From contig NZ_CP098511.1 of the NCBI RefSeq assembly GCF_026222555.1, positions 3,887,501 to 3,951,500 of the forward strand: DNA of 64,000 nucleotides, given 5' to 3'. The stretch comes from Aquimarina sp. ERC-38 (GTDB lineage: Bacteria; Bacteroidota; Bacteroidia; Flavobacteriales; Flavobacteriaceae). A program made the position numbers and the translations under genes. Positions 27,986 to 36,719 of the stretch are shown piece after piece; position 1 is the first letter of the stretch; every line of letters begins with the position of its first letter. Below the pieces are notes generated by a model. That model was given only the letters and a program-made list of their open reading frames with translations. It was not told where the DNA came from and ran no database searches.

Positions 27986-30466
27986 ATGAAAACAAATTTA
28001 CTAAAGGAAAGCAAAAAAGTATGGCAGGCAGCCGTATTTAGTTTGCTATGCGGAATCTCATTCGCAAACGCTCAAGATGTCTTATTCACAAACGTAGATC
28101 CGGTAGAAGATGTACTTACCATCTCTAATCCGACTAATGCTACGGTTGATCTTAGCAATTATCAATTATGCCTTGGACCAGGTACTTATTTAAGAATTGG
28201 TTCTTTAACTCCTATTGAAGGAGATGTTATGTTAGCCGCAGGAGAAGATGTAGTTCTATCTTACACCATGGAAGATGAGGCAGATGGTCTTAGCTTGTTT
28301 AGTCAAAGTAGTTTTAGTTCTTCAGATCCTACTATTCTTATTGATTATGTTCAATGGGGTGCTGCTAATCAACCCAGAGTTGATCAGGCAGTTGCTGCCA
28401 GAAGATGGGGTGATGTCAATGATTTTGTAATGGGGGTACCTCCTTACACTTCTACAGAAGGTGGATCGTCAGAAGCTTGGGCTACTGCACTTAGTGGTGG
28501 TACAATCACTGGTGGACCTTTTGATTTTATTGTAGATGGTACAGCTGATATGATTCCGGAAGGTTCTATTACTTTAGAAGGAGCTATTGGTGACAACATG
28601 AGTTATGTAATTACTGACGCAGACTTAAATATTTTAGGATTGCCTCCTACGATAGAAGCTTTAGAAGGTGTAAACTTTGATGAAGCGGGTGTAGGGGTTT
28701 GTTTAATATGGCATATCAGTCACGACGGAACCTTAACTGGAGCTGCTATGGGTGAAAATGTTAGTAATTTATCCGGAAATTTTGCACTTTCTAATTCTAT
28801 TACCGTTGTACGGTCTACTACCGATGAAGTTGTTGGAGGCACCTTAGTTGGTGGACCTTATGAATTCGTAGTGGGTGATGGTGTACCTAGTATGATCCCG
28901 GCGGGTAGCTTAACGCTTGAAGGGGCAGTAGGTGATTTCTCAGGATATATCATTACTGATGATAGAGCAGAAATTTTAGGATTACCTCCTACAATAGAGG
29001 CTTTAGAAGGTGTAAATTTTGACGATGCTGGTACTGGAACTTGTTTAATTTTTCATATCAGTCATGACGGATCCTTAAACAATGCTGAAATGGGTGTACG
29101 ATTAGGTGATCTGGAAGGAAATTTCAGTATATCCGAACCTGTTAGAGTATTTAGAAAAACAGTAAATGGTGGTACGATTACCGGCGGACCTTTTGAATTC
29201 ACCGTAGATGGTACGGCAGATATGATTCCGGCTGGTTCTATTACTTTAGATGGTGCAGTTGGTCCTAATATGAGTTATGTTATCACGGATGCAGATTTAA
29301 ATATTTTAGGATTACCTCCTACAATAGAAGCTTTAGAAGGTGTAAACTTTGATGAAGCCGGTGCAGGGGTATGTCTGATTTGGCATATTAGTCATGACGG
29401 AAGTTTAGAAGGAGCTGCCGTAGGTGGAGATGCTAGTACATTAATGGGTAATTTTGACCTATCGAATTCTATTACGGTTATCCGACCTTCTACAGTAACA
29501 GTTGATGGTGGTACTTTGACTGGAGGACCTTTTGAATTTGTAGTAGGAGATGGAATACGAGATGAAATTGATATACGGGATATTACTCTTGAAGGTGCGG
29601 AAGGTGATTTTCAAGATTATTTACTTACTGATGAAGATGGAAATATTTTACGAGGGCCTACCTCCATACGAGAAGTATTAGTAGGTGTTAATTTTGATAC
29701 TAGAGATGCAGGGGTTTGTTTAATATGGCATATCAGTCACGACGGAAGTTTATACGGAGCTGACAGAGGTGCTAATGCAGCAGATCTACAAGGAAATTTT
29801 GACCTTTCAAACGCTATTGAGGTGATACGAACTGCTAGCGAAGAAGAAGTTGAAGGAGGTACGTTAACTGGTGGTCCATTTGCGTTTTGTGTAGGTGATG
29901 GTGAAGCAGATAGCATAGACCCTGATGCAATTACTTTAGAAGGTGCGGTTGGTGCTAATATGGCTTGGGTAATTACCGATACGCAGGGAGAGATTCTTGG
30001 ACTACCCGCTACTTTCTCTGATGTTGATTTTGATGGTGCCGGAGAAGGAGACTGTTTGGTTTGGCATATCAGCCACGATGGTACTTTAGAGGGAGCAGAA
30101 GTTGGTGCCGTAGCACCAGGGGACCTATCCGGAAACTTTAGTTTATCCAATCCGATAACTGTTGAGAGACTTACAGGTGATGACTGTGAAATACTTTCTA
30201 CGGATGATTTCTCAAGAGAAACAGCATTTAGCGTATATCCGCAACCTGCCTCTACCTTATTAAATTTAGAAATGAATTTAACTGTTACAAATGATACACG
30301 AGTTGTTTTGTATAATATGGTAGGTCAGGAAGTAAAAGCTCTGGATATTACTAATGAAAATGTAACTAGCATAGATGTAAGCGATCTATCAAGTGGTTTA
30401 TATATCTTAAGTTTAACAAATCAGAACGGTAGCGATAGTTTTAACAAACAGGTTATTATTAACTAG
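27986..30466 (+). CDS. Secreted protein with lamin-tail-like domain, five ~112-residue tandem repeats and T9SS sorting domain
   Basis: About 826 residues from the ATG at 27986, chosen because it begins the signal peptide that ends SFANAQD; the frame opens 16 codons earlier. Residues ~23-165 resemble a lamin-tail (LTD-like) Ig fold (LTISNPTNATVDLSNYQLCL). Then five tandem repeats begin at 28496, 28835, 29168, 29507 and 29855, each opening GGT(I/L)TGGP(F/Y)xF and containing SY(V)ITDADLNILGLPPTIE, GVNFDEAG and (L)IWHISHDGSL. Repeats 1 and 3 are the most alike. The last ~80 residues are a type A sorting domain (FSVYPQPASTLLNLEMN ... LSSGLYILSLTNQNG). It is exported by the type IX system; function unknown. 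Confidence 0.85.
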   Translation: MKTNLLKESKKVWQAAVFSLLCGISFANAQDVLFTNVDPVEDVLTISNPTNATVDLSNYQLCLGPGTYLRIGSLTPIEGDVMLAAGEDVVLSYTMEDEADGLSLFSQSSFSSSDPTILIDYVQWGAANQPRVDQAVAARRWGDVNDFVMGVPPYTSTEGGSSEAWATALSGGTITGGPFDFIVDGTADMIPEGSITLEGAIGDNMSYVITDADLNILGLPPTIEALEGVNFDEAGVGVCLIWHISHDGTLTGAAMGENVSNLSGNFALSNSITVVRSTTDEVVGGTLVGGPYEFVVGDGVPSMIPAGSLTLEGAVGDFSGYIITDDRAEILGLPPTIEALEGVNFDDAGTGTCLIFHISHDGSLNNAEMGVRLGDLEGNFSISEPVRVFRKTVNGGTITGGPFEFTVDGTADMIPAGSITLDGAVGPNMSYVITDADLNILGLPPTIEALEGVNFDEAGAGVCLIWHISHDGSLEGAAVGGDASTLMGNFDLSNSITVIRPSTVTVDGGTLTGGPFEFVVGDGIRDEIDIRDITLEGAEGDFQDYLLTDEDGNILRGPTSIREVLVGVNFDTRDAGVCLIWHISHDGSLYGADRGANAADLQGNFDLSNAIEVIRTASEEEVEGGTLTGGPFAFCVGDGEADSIDPDAITLEGAVGANMAWVITDTQGEILGLPATFSDVDFDGAGEGDCLVWHISHDGTLEGAEVGAVAPGDLSGNFSLSNPITVERLTGDDCEILSTDDFSRETAFSVYPQPASTLLNLEMNLTVTNDTRVVLYNMVGQEVKALDITNENVTSIDVSDLSSGLYILSLTNQNGSDSFNKQVIIN
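28496..30169 (+). repeat. Five in-frame tandem repeats (333-348 bp each)
   Basis: Unit starts 28496, 28835, 29168, 29507, 29855. Nucleotide similarity is high in blocks such as the one encoding NILGLPPTIEALEGVNFD (units 1, 2 and 3) and the one encoding WHISHDG (all). The last unit is shortened. Confidence 0.85.
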
Positions 30467-30487
30467 CACTGTCTTCTAAATAAGAAT

Positions 30488-30524
30488 AAAAACCGGAAAG
30501 TTATTAAGACTTTCCGGTTTTTTT
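30488..30524 (+). terminator. Terminator after the repeat protein
   Basis: Stem AAAACCGGAAAGT / ACTTTCCGGTTTT with a T run, 20 bp after the stop codon. It also lies at the 3' end of the convergent gene at 30558. Confidence 0.88.
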
Positions 30525-30557
30525 GTTTTTATAAATAAACAAAATAGTTTCTTCAAA

Positions 30558-31103
30558 TTAGCTTTTTTGATAAAGCGATACAATCTTTCCCTTTACCGCA
30601 TCTTTTGATGCACTCGCCCTTTCCATTATTTCTTCAATCAATTCTTTGGATTCTGAAATTTCAAAAAGTAATTCGGTTTTAACACGTACTAAGGCTTCTA
30701 AAATATCAATAGGCATCCCCTTTACCAATAATAATCTGTCAATTTCAGGAAGGACTTTAAAATCACTTTCCAAACACAATTGAACAATTACCGTGTAATT
30801 TCTATTTTCCAAAAATTCCTGGTCTTCTTTTGCACTTCTGTAGGTATGGCCTTTATCAATCCAGGATTTACTAAGTAGAATATCGTAGTCTTTAATAGCT
30901 GTTAAGATCTCGTTGGTCCATCGATTCCTGATCGAACTTTGATGGTATAAATATCGTTTTAGGGGCACTATTTGCACATCCTCAGCAGAGTTGTAATAAG
31001 ATCTTTCTATTCTAAAAAATAACTCTACCAGATCATGTATTGCTTTTTTATCTTTTCCGGTAATAGGATCTTCTTTACTTTGCACACTTACTTCATAACT
31101 CAT
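30558..31103 (-). CDS. Unrecognised cytoplasmic protein
   Basis: A protein of ~181 residues, not recognised. The ATG at 31101-31103 (MSYEVSVQ) is preferred; another lies 9 bp upstream (MVVM). It is largely helical and charged: DKKAIHDLVELFFRIERSYY, a middle with WTNEILTAIKDYDILLSKSWIDKG, and a C-terminal ILEALVRVKTELLFEISESKE stretch with coiled-coil character. It has no signal peptide or membrane segment. It is convergent with the T9SS repeat-protein gene and divergent from the acyl-CoA ligase gene. Confidence 0.65.
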   Translation of the reverse strand: MSYEVSVQSKEDPITGKDKKAIHDLVELFFRIERSYYNSAEDVQIVPLKRYLYHQSSIRNRWTNEILTAIKDYDILLSKSWIDKGHTYRSAKEDQEFLENRNYTVIVQLCLESDFKVLPEIDRLLLVKGMPIDILEALVRVKTELLFEISESKELIEEIMERASASKDAVKGKIVSLYQKS

Positions 31104-31112
31104 AACAACCAT

Positions 31113-31425
31113 CTCTTAAGTACGGTAAAAGTAGCCTAAGCCTTACATATTTATTATCTGATTCAATAAAATATATATTCTTAATGAATTTAATAGGAAC
31201 CGATTAAACACGCTATAATAAAAAGTGAACCAGGAAATACTCGTTTTTATTAAAGAATTAATTAATTACAAGCCTTTTTTTTCGTTTTCAGTTAAAACTT
31301 TCACTTTTTTTTATATTTTGCATTAGACTTCACAATAAAGCGTAGCAGTTAATTTTTCCTAATAGAAAAATTTCCTTTTACCTATTTATAATTTTTTAAA
31401 ATAGAATAAATCATAGGCTAATTAT
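31113..31425. other. Intergenic region upstream of the acyl-CoA ligase gene
   Basis: About 313 bp of AT-rich DNA between divergent genes. It must hold both promoters; no exact TAnnTTTG box at a good distance and no inverted repeat were noticed. Confidence 0.35.
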
Positions 31426-33204
31426 ATGGATACGATAACAAGACTATTCGATTTTCCGCACTACCAGATAGAAAGGTTTAATTTACCTGATGCCCTGGTA
31501 ACTAAATACAATGGAGAATGGGTAAAAACATCTACTAAAGAATATTTGGATAAAGCAAATAAACTAAGTAGAGGCTTACTACGCCTGGGTATACAACCTA
31601 ACGATAAAGTAGCTATTATCTCTACTAATAATCGAACGGAATGGAATATAACGGATATTGGTATACTCCAGACAGGTGCGCAAGACGTACCTATTTATCC
31701 GACCATCTCTCAGGAAGATTACGAATACGTACTTAATCACTCGGAATCCAAATATTGTTTTGTATCCGATAAAGAGGTATTTGAAAAGGTAAAAAATATA
31801 CAGGCTAATGTTCCATCACTTCAGGGTGTATATTCTTATGATGAGGTAGCAGGTTGTAAAAGCTGGAATGAGGTATTGGATTTAGGAAAAGACGAAAGCA
31901 ATCAGGAAGAAGTCAAACAACGTATGGCAAATGTAAAAGAAACTGACCTTGCAACTTTGATTTATACTTCGGGTACTACAGGGAGGCCTAAAGGGGTGAT
32001 GTTAAGTCATCAGAATGTAGTAAGTAATGCCCTTAACAGTTCTACCCGCTTTCCTATTATAGATGGGAATACCCGTGCTTTGAGCTTCTTACCGGTATGT
32101 CATATTTATGAGCGTATGTTAATGTACCTATACCAATACCGGGGGGTCTCTATTTATTTTGCCGAATCTATTGAAGCTATTAGTGACAACTTAAAAGAAG
32201 TAAAACCCCATGTAATGACTGCGGTACCGCGGTTGTTAGAAAAGGTATATGATAAAATTATAGCTAAAGGGGCGGATCTGGACGGAATTAAAAAGAAACT
32301 ATTTTTCTGGGCAGTAGAGCTGGGGTTAGAATATCAACCTTACGGAGCTAATGGCTGGTGGTACGAAAAAAAACTAGGCATCGCCAGAAAAATCATATTT
32401 AGCAAATGGCATGAAGGTTTGGGCGGAGAACTACAATTAATTGCTTGTGGTAGTGCAGCACTACAAAGTCGGTTAGCCAAAGTTTTTAATGCTGCAGGCA
32501 TTGGGGTCATGGAAGGTTACGGTCTGACCGAAACCTCTCCGGTAATTGCCGTAAATGACAAACGGGATAAAGGTTTTAAAATCGGAACGGTAGGAAAACC
32601 CATACCGCACACAGAAGTAAAAATTGCAGATGATGGCGAAATCCTGGTAAAAGGCCCTCAGGTAATGTTGGGCTACTACAAAGATGATATTAAAACAAAC
32701 GAAGTATTACAAAACGGGTATTTTCACACCGGAGATATCGGAGAGATTGATAGTGAAGGTTTTTTAAAAATTACCGATCGTAAGAAAGAAATTTTTAAAA
32801 CCTCCGGAGGTAAATACGTAGCCCCGCAGATCATTGAAAATGCTATGAAACAATCTCGTTTTATCGAACAAATTATGGTAATTGGAGAAGGCGAGAAAAT
32901 GCCTGCTGCTTTTATTCAACCTAACTTTGAATTTGTAAAAGAATGGGCGGAGCGTAAAGGAATTGTGATAGGAACCAATAATATAGAGATTGTTTCTAAT
33001 CAAAAAGTAATAGACCGTTTCCAGGAAGAAGTTACGGAGCATAATGCAAAATTCGGAAAATGGGAACAGGTTAAACGTTTTGAACTTACTCCGGATGAAT
33101 GGAGTATAGAAGCAGAGCACCTTACTCCTACCATGAAACTAAAAAGAAGGGTGATCAAAGCAAAATATCAAAATTTATACGATAAAATTTACATTTCCGT
33201 ATAA
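31426..33204 (+). CDS. Long-chain acyl-CoA synthetase (AMP-binding family)
   Basis: Activates fatty acids to acyl-CoA via an acyl-adenylate. The 592-residue product has the adenylate P-loop (ATLIYTSGTTGRPKGVM, around residue 180-196), MEGYGLTETSPVIA (A5 motif), YFHTGDIGEIDSEGFLKITD (A7) and the DRKKEIFKTSGGKYVAPQ hinge and A8 segment. It lies just upstream of the marR-fad operon and shares its pathway: its product feeds the acyl-CoA dehydrogenase at 38030. A terminator at about 33238 separates the transcripts. Confidence 0.93.
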   Translation: MDTITRLFDFPHYQIERFNLPDALVTKYNGEWVKTSTKEYLDKANKLSRGLLRLGIQPNDKVAIISTNNRTEWNITDIGILQTGAQDVPIYPTISQEDYEYVLNHSESKYCFVSDKEVFEKVKNIQANVPSLQGVYSYDEVAGCKSWNEVLDLGKDESNQEEVKQRMANVKETDLATLIYTSGTTGRPKGVMLSHQNVVSNALNSSTRFPIIDGNTRALSFLPVCHIYERMLMYLYQYRGVSIYFAESIEAISDNLKEVKPHVMTAVPRLLEKVYDKIIAKGADLDGIKKKLFFWAVELGLEYQPYGANGWWYEKKLGIARKIIFSKWHEGLGGELQLIACGSAALQSRLAKVFNAAGIGVMEGYGLTETSPVIAVNDKRDKGFKIGTVGKPIPHTEVKIADDGEILVKGPQVMLGYYKDDIKTNEVLQNGYFHTGDIGEIDSEGFLKITDRKKEIFKTSGGKYVAPQIIENAMKQSRFIEQIMVIGEGEKMPAAFIQPNFEFVKEWAERKGIVIGTNNIEIVSNQKVIDRFQEEVTEHNAKFGKWEQVKRFELTPDEWSIEAEHLTPTMKLKRRVIKAKYQNLYDKIYISV

Positions 33205-33233
33205 CTATTCCCTTTAAAATAACAGTATTTTAT

Positions 33234-33268
33234 AAAAAACTTCTCATTCTATGGGGAGTTTTTTTATT
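33234..33268 (+). terminator. Terminator after the acyl-CoA ligase gene
   Basis: AAAAAACTTCTC pairs with GGGGAGTTTTTTT (two or three G-T pairs in the stem) around ATTCTAT, followed by T-rich DNA. Confidence 0.65.
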
Positions 33269-33315
33269 ATCTTCCTAAAAACTAACAACTTTCATTTAGA
33301 AATACGGAAATTTTT

Positions 33316-33347
33316 ATAAATTTATTATGCATGCATAATAAATTTAT
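33316..33347. promoter_or_regulatory. 32-bp perfect palindrome, probable MarR operator
   Basis: Every base from 33316 to 33347 is mirrored about the centre 33331/33332 (centre TGCATGCA, arms ATAAATTTATTA). It ends 27 bp before the marR ATG, and immediately after it comes TATCTTTA (33349-33356), close to the -7 consensus TAnnTTTG. The position between the two promoter boxes is where a dimeric repressor such as the adjacent MarR protein would act. Binding is inferred. Confidence 0.75.
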
Positions 33348-33374
33348 TTATCTTTACCTTAGTAATGTATTTAC

Positions 33375-33830
33375 ATGAAAGAAAAAACAATTGATTATAC
33401 GTTAAGAGCAACCTGGATGGCTGTTGCTAAGATGTATAATGAAGAAGCTGGAAAAAAAGGCAGTACCATGGCAACCGGATTTGCCTTGTTAAGTATAGAT
33501 CCGGAAAAAGGTACTCCCTCTACTTCCTTAGGTCCTAAAATGGGAATGGAGGCCACAAGTTTATCCAGGACCTTAAAGATGATGGAAGAAAAAGGTTTGA
33601 TTTTTAGAAAAAAAAACCCAATGGACGGGAGGGGTGTTTTAATATACCTGACAGATTTTGGTAAGGATATGAGGGATTTTTCTAAAGAGGTAGTACTTAC
33701 TTTTGACAAAGTAGTTAGAGAAAATATAGCACCGGAAAAACTAAGTATTTTCTTTGAGGTATTTCAAAAGATAAATGACCTGATTGCCATGAAAAAAATT
33801 TACAAAAACAACGAATCTATAAAATCTTAA
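33375..33830 (+). CDS. MarR-family transcriptional regulator of the fad operon
   Basis: A 151-residue winged-helix regulator. Seen: an N-terminal dimer helix (YTLRATWMAVAKMYNEEAGKK), the recognition region LGPKMGMEATSLSRTLKMMEEKGLI, and the wing FRKKNPMDGRGVLIYLTDFG with the conserved D-x-R. It is the first gene of the operon marR-fadJ-four-helix ORF-fadA-acyl-CoA dehydrogenase, with fadJ 18 bp downstream. The perfect palindrome just upstream suggests autoregulation, with an acyl-CoA as a plausible ligand (inference). Confidence 0.92.
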   Translation: MKEKTIDYTLRATWMAVAKMYNEEAGKKGSTMATGFALLSIDPEKGTPSTSLGPKMGMEATSLSRTLKMMEEKGLIFRKKNPMDGRGVLIYLTDFGKDMRDFSKEVVLTFDKVVRENIAPEKLSIFFEVFQKINDLIAMKKIYKNNESIKS

Positions 33831-33848
33831 AATAAGTATAAGTTCTAT

Positions 33849-36254
33849 ATGAAGAGAAATATAAAAAAGGTAGCTGTCATAGGATCCGGAATTATGGGTT
33901 CCGGTATAGCCTGCCACTTCGCAAACATCGGTGTCGAAGTTTTATTGTTAGATATAGTTCCTCGAGAACTTACTGATAAAGAAAAAGCCAAAGGGCTTAG
34001 CCTTGAGGATAAAGTAGTACGTAACCGTTTAGTAAACGAAGCTTTGGCTACCGCTTTAAAATCAAAACCCTCTCCCATTTATCATCAAAAATTTGCCAGT
34101 CGGATTACTACCGGAAACCTGGAGGATGATATTGCGGGAATAAAAGAAGTTGATTGGATTATTGAGGTAGTTGTAGAACGCCTGGATATAAAAAAGAAGG
34201 TTTTTGAAAACCTAGAAAAGTACAGAAAAGAAGGAACCCTAATCACTTCGAATACTTCAGGTATTCCTATAAAATTCATGAGTGAAGGGCGAAGTGATGA
34301 TTTTAAGAAGCATTTCTGCGGAACCCATTTCTTTAATCCTGCCCGTTATTTAAAGTTATTTGAAATTATTCCGGGACCTGAGACTTCGGATGAAGTCTTA
34401 AGTTTTCTCAATACTTACGGAGAAAAATTCTTAGGAAAAACATCAGTGGTAGCTAAAGATACACCTGCTTTTATCGGAAACCGTATCGGAATCTTTAGTA
34501 TTATGAGCCTTTTTCATATGGTAAAGGAGATGGACTTAACGGTAGAAGAGGTAGATAAATTAACCGGCCCGGTCATTGGTCGACCAAAATCGGCAACCTT
34601 CCGGACGGTTGATGTAGTAGGTTTAGACACCCTAGTACACGTTGCTAACGGAATTGCTGAAAATTGCCCGGATGACGAGCGTCATGAATTATTTAAACTC
34701 CCGGATTTTATTTCAACCTTGATGAAAAATAAGTGGTTGGGAAGTAAAACCGGACAAGGTTTTTATAAAAAAGAACGAAAAAAAGACGGAAGTTCAGATA
34801 TTCTGACGCTAGATCTAAATACAATGGATTACCGGGAGAAAAAGAGAGCCTCCTTCCCTACCCTGGAAATGACAAAAACCATTGACAAAGTAGTAGATCG
34901 TTTTAAAGTATTGGTAAACGGAAAAGACAAAGCCGGTGAATTTTACCGAAAAAACTTTACTGCCCTTTTTGCCTACGTTTCTAATCGAATTCCTGAAATT
35001 ACTGAGGAATTTTATAAGATTGATGATGCGATGAAAGCCGGTTTTGGTTGGGAACACGGTCCCTTCCAGATTTGGGATGCCATCGGAGTAGAAAAAGCAA
35101 TAGAACTAATGAAAGCCGAAGGGTATGAACCTGCAAGTTGGGTAAACGACATGATTGCTTCCGGCAGTACTTCTTTTTATACTATAAAAGATGGAGCTAC
35201 CTACTATTATGATATTTCAAAAAAGGAACAGGTAAAAGTTCCGGGACAAGATGCTTTTATTATTCTGGATAACATCCGTAAATCCGCAGAGGTATTTAAA
35301 AATAGTGGAGTTGTAGTAGAAGATTTGGGTGATGGTATTTTGAATGTAGAATTTCAAAGTAAGATGAACTCGATTGGCGGGGATGTTTTGGCTGGCTTAA
35401 ACAAAGCTATTGATATAGCAGAAAAAGATTTTCAGGGATTAGTTGTCGGTAACCAGGGGGCTAATTTTTCCGTTGGTGCTAATATCGGAATGATTTTTAT
35501 GATGGCGGTTGAGCAGGAGTATGATGAGCTAAACATGGCTGTAAAATACTTCCAGGATTCCTGTATGCGCTTACGCTATTCGGCGATACCCACTGTAGTA
35601 GCTCCCCATGGAATGACCTTAGGTGGCGGTTGCGAAATGACCTTACATGCAGATAAAGTAGTTGCTGCGGCAGAGAGCTATATCGGACTTGTTGAATTCG
35701 GTGTCGGCGTAATTCCCGGAGGTGGCGGATCTAAGGAAATGGCTCTACGTGCTTCGGATATGTTTCAAAAAAATGATGTGGAATTAAATGTATTACAAGA
35801 ACATTTTTTAACTATTGGAATGGCAAAAGTATCCACTTCGGCTTACGAAGCTTATGATACTAATATCCTTCAGCAAGGGAAGGATATTGTGGTTGTCAAC
35901 AAAGATCGCCAAATTGCTACTGCAAAGGCTTACGCACAATTAATGGCAGAACAAGGCTATACCCAACCCATCCGACGTAAAGATGTAAAAGTTTTGGGTA
36001 AACAAGCTTTAGGAATGTTTCTGGTAGGAACAGATGCCATGGAAGCCGGTAAGTATATCTCTGAACATGACAAAAAGATAGCCAATAAACTAGCCTATGT
36101 CATGGCTGGAGGTGACCTATCTGAAGCCACCATGGTATCTGAACAGTACTTGCTGGACTTAGAAAGAGAAGCCTTTTTATCCTTAACCACAGAACGCAAA
36201 TCCTTAGAACGAATCGAACATATGCTGAAGAAAGGGAAACCGTTGAGGAATTAG
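33849..36254 (+). CDS. 3-hydroxyacyl-CoA dehydrogenase / enoyl-CoA hydratase fusion (FadJ-like, reversed domain order)
   Basis: Catalyses the hydration and second oxidation steps of beta-oxidation. The 801-residue product has the NAD-binding dehydrogenase first (KVAVIGSGIMGSGIACHFAN, residues ~8-27; HFFNPARYLKLFEI; NRIGIFS), its C-terminal helical domain (TGPVIGRPKSATFRTVDVVG), and the crotonase domain at about 490-700 (NFSVGANIGMIF for the oxyanion loop; GGGCEMTLHADKVVA; VGVIPGGGGSKEMALRA). This is the reverse of the order in E. coli FadB/FadJ but usual for Bacteroidota. It is in one operon with marR and fadA. Confidence 0.94.
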   Translation: MKRNIKKVAVIGSGIMGSGIACHFANIGVEVLLLDIVPRELTDKEKAKGLSLEDKVVRNRLVNEALATALKSKPSPIYHQKFASRITTGNLEDDIAGIKEVDWIIEVVVERLDIKKKVFENLEKYRKEGTLITSNTSGIPIKFMSEGRSDDFKKHFCGTHFFNPARYLKLFEIIPGPETSDEVLSFLNTYGEKFLGKTSVVAKDTPAFIGNRIGIFSIMSLFHMVKEMDLTVEEVDKLTGPVIGRPKSATFRTVDVVGLDTLVHVANGIAENCPDDERHELFKLPDFISTLMKNKWLGSKTGQGFYKKERKKDGSSDILTLDLNTMDYREKKRASFPTLEMTKTIDKVVDRFKVLVNGKDKAGEFYRKNFTALFAYVSNRIPEITEEFYKIDDAMKAGFGWEHGPFQIWDAIGVEKAIELMKAEGYEPASWVNDMIASGSTSFYTIKDGATYYYDISKKEQVKVPGQDAFIILDNIRKSAEVFKNSGVVVEDLGDGILNVEFQSKMNSIGGDVLAGLNKAIDIAEKDFQGLVVGNQGANFSVGANIGMIFMMAVEQEYDELNMAVKYFQDSCMRLRYSAIPTVVAPHGMTLGGGCEMTLHADKVVAAAESYIGLVEFGVGVIPGGGGSKEMALRASDMFQKNDVELNVLQEHFLTIGMAKVSTSAYEAYDTNILQQGKDIVVVNKDRQIATAKAYAQLMAEQGYTQPIRRKDVKVLGKQALGMFLVGTDAMEAGKYISEHDKKIANKLAYVMAGGDLSEATMVSEQYLLDLEREAFLSLTTERKSLERIEHMLKKGKPLRN

Positions 36255-36267
36255 TTAATAGTTAATA

Positions 36268-36302
36268 AGAAACTAGACGCTAGACAACTAGATACTAGAC
36301 TT
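36268..36302 (-). repeat. CTAG-rich repeat, left flank of the four-helix ORF
   Basis: Contains four CTAG tetramers in about 30 bp. Read on the minus strand it matches the right-hand arms at 36661-36696 and 37981-38016 (AAGTCTAG...GTCTAGTTTCTT), so it is an inverted copy of them. Confidence 0.7.
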
Positions 36303-36662
36303 ATGAAGAGACATAATTTTAAAAAATTAAAGATTTGGCAGGATAGTATAAAATTGGTTAGCGATAGTTATGAACTAACTAAAACTTTTCCTGATTCTGA
36401 AAAATTTAATTTGTGTTCTCAAATGAATAGATGTGCCGTTTCCATTCCTTCTAATATTTCGGAAGGATCTAGTAAAAGCACAAATCGTCATTTTAAAAAA
36501 TTTCTGGAAAATAGTCTGGGATCAGCTTTTGAATGGGAAACACAACTGATTGTTTCTTACAACGAAAATTATGTAGATAAAGAAAAATTTGAATATTTAG
36601 AAAATAGAATTTTACAAATACAGAAAATGATTGGTTCTTTTATAGATAATCTTAAAGAATAA
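36303..36662 (+). CDS. Four-helix-bundle protein (S23/IVS-like family) inside the fad operon
   Basis: A 119-residue protein of the family first met as the ORF of 23S rRNA intervening sequences (same fold as the Avd accessory protein of diversity-generating retroelements). Seen: FKKLKIWQDSIKLVSDSYEL, then TKTFPDSEKFNLCSQMNRCAV and SIPSNISEGSSKSTNRHF, matching the family pattern (L-x-V-W...A...V; FP..E...L..Q..R..VS(I/V)..NIAEG...). It separates fadJ from fadA by 48 and 57 bp spacers that are CTAG-rich inverted repeats. It has no link to beta-oxidation, so it looks like an inserted cassette. Biochemical function is unknown. Confidence 0.88.
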   Translation: MKRHNFKKLKIWQDSIKLVSDSYELTKTFPDSEKFNLCSQMNRCAVSIPSNISEGSSKSTNRHFKKFLENSLGSAFEWETQLIVSYNENYVDKEKFEYLENRILQIQKMIGSFIDNLKE

Positions 36663-36696
36663 AATCTAGTTTCTAGCTTCTAGATTCTAGATTCTC
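36661..36696 (+). repeat. CTAG-rich repeat, right flank of the four-helix ORF
   Basis: Four CTAG tetramers in about 30 bp (ATCTAGTTTCTAGCTTCTAG and continuation). It begins at the stop codon of the four-helix ORF and is an inverted copy of the left flank. Confidence 0.7.
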
Positions 36697-36719
36697 GTTT
36701 TCAAAATAACAATTATAGA

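Noticed and set aside
29737..30150. 137-codon antisense frame within the five-repeat gene
   Set aside because: A shadow of the repeats in the sense gene; long antisense frames are expected from the repeated codon pattern.
36303..36662. Part of a diversity-generating retroelement (Avd homologue)
   Set aside because: No reverse transcriptase, template repeat or variable repeat is present nearby; only the fold family is shared.
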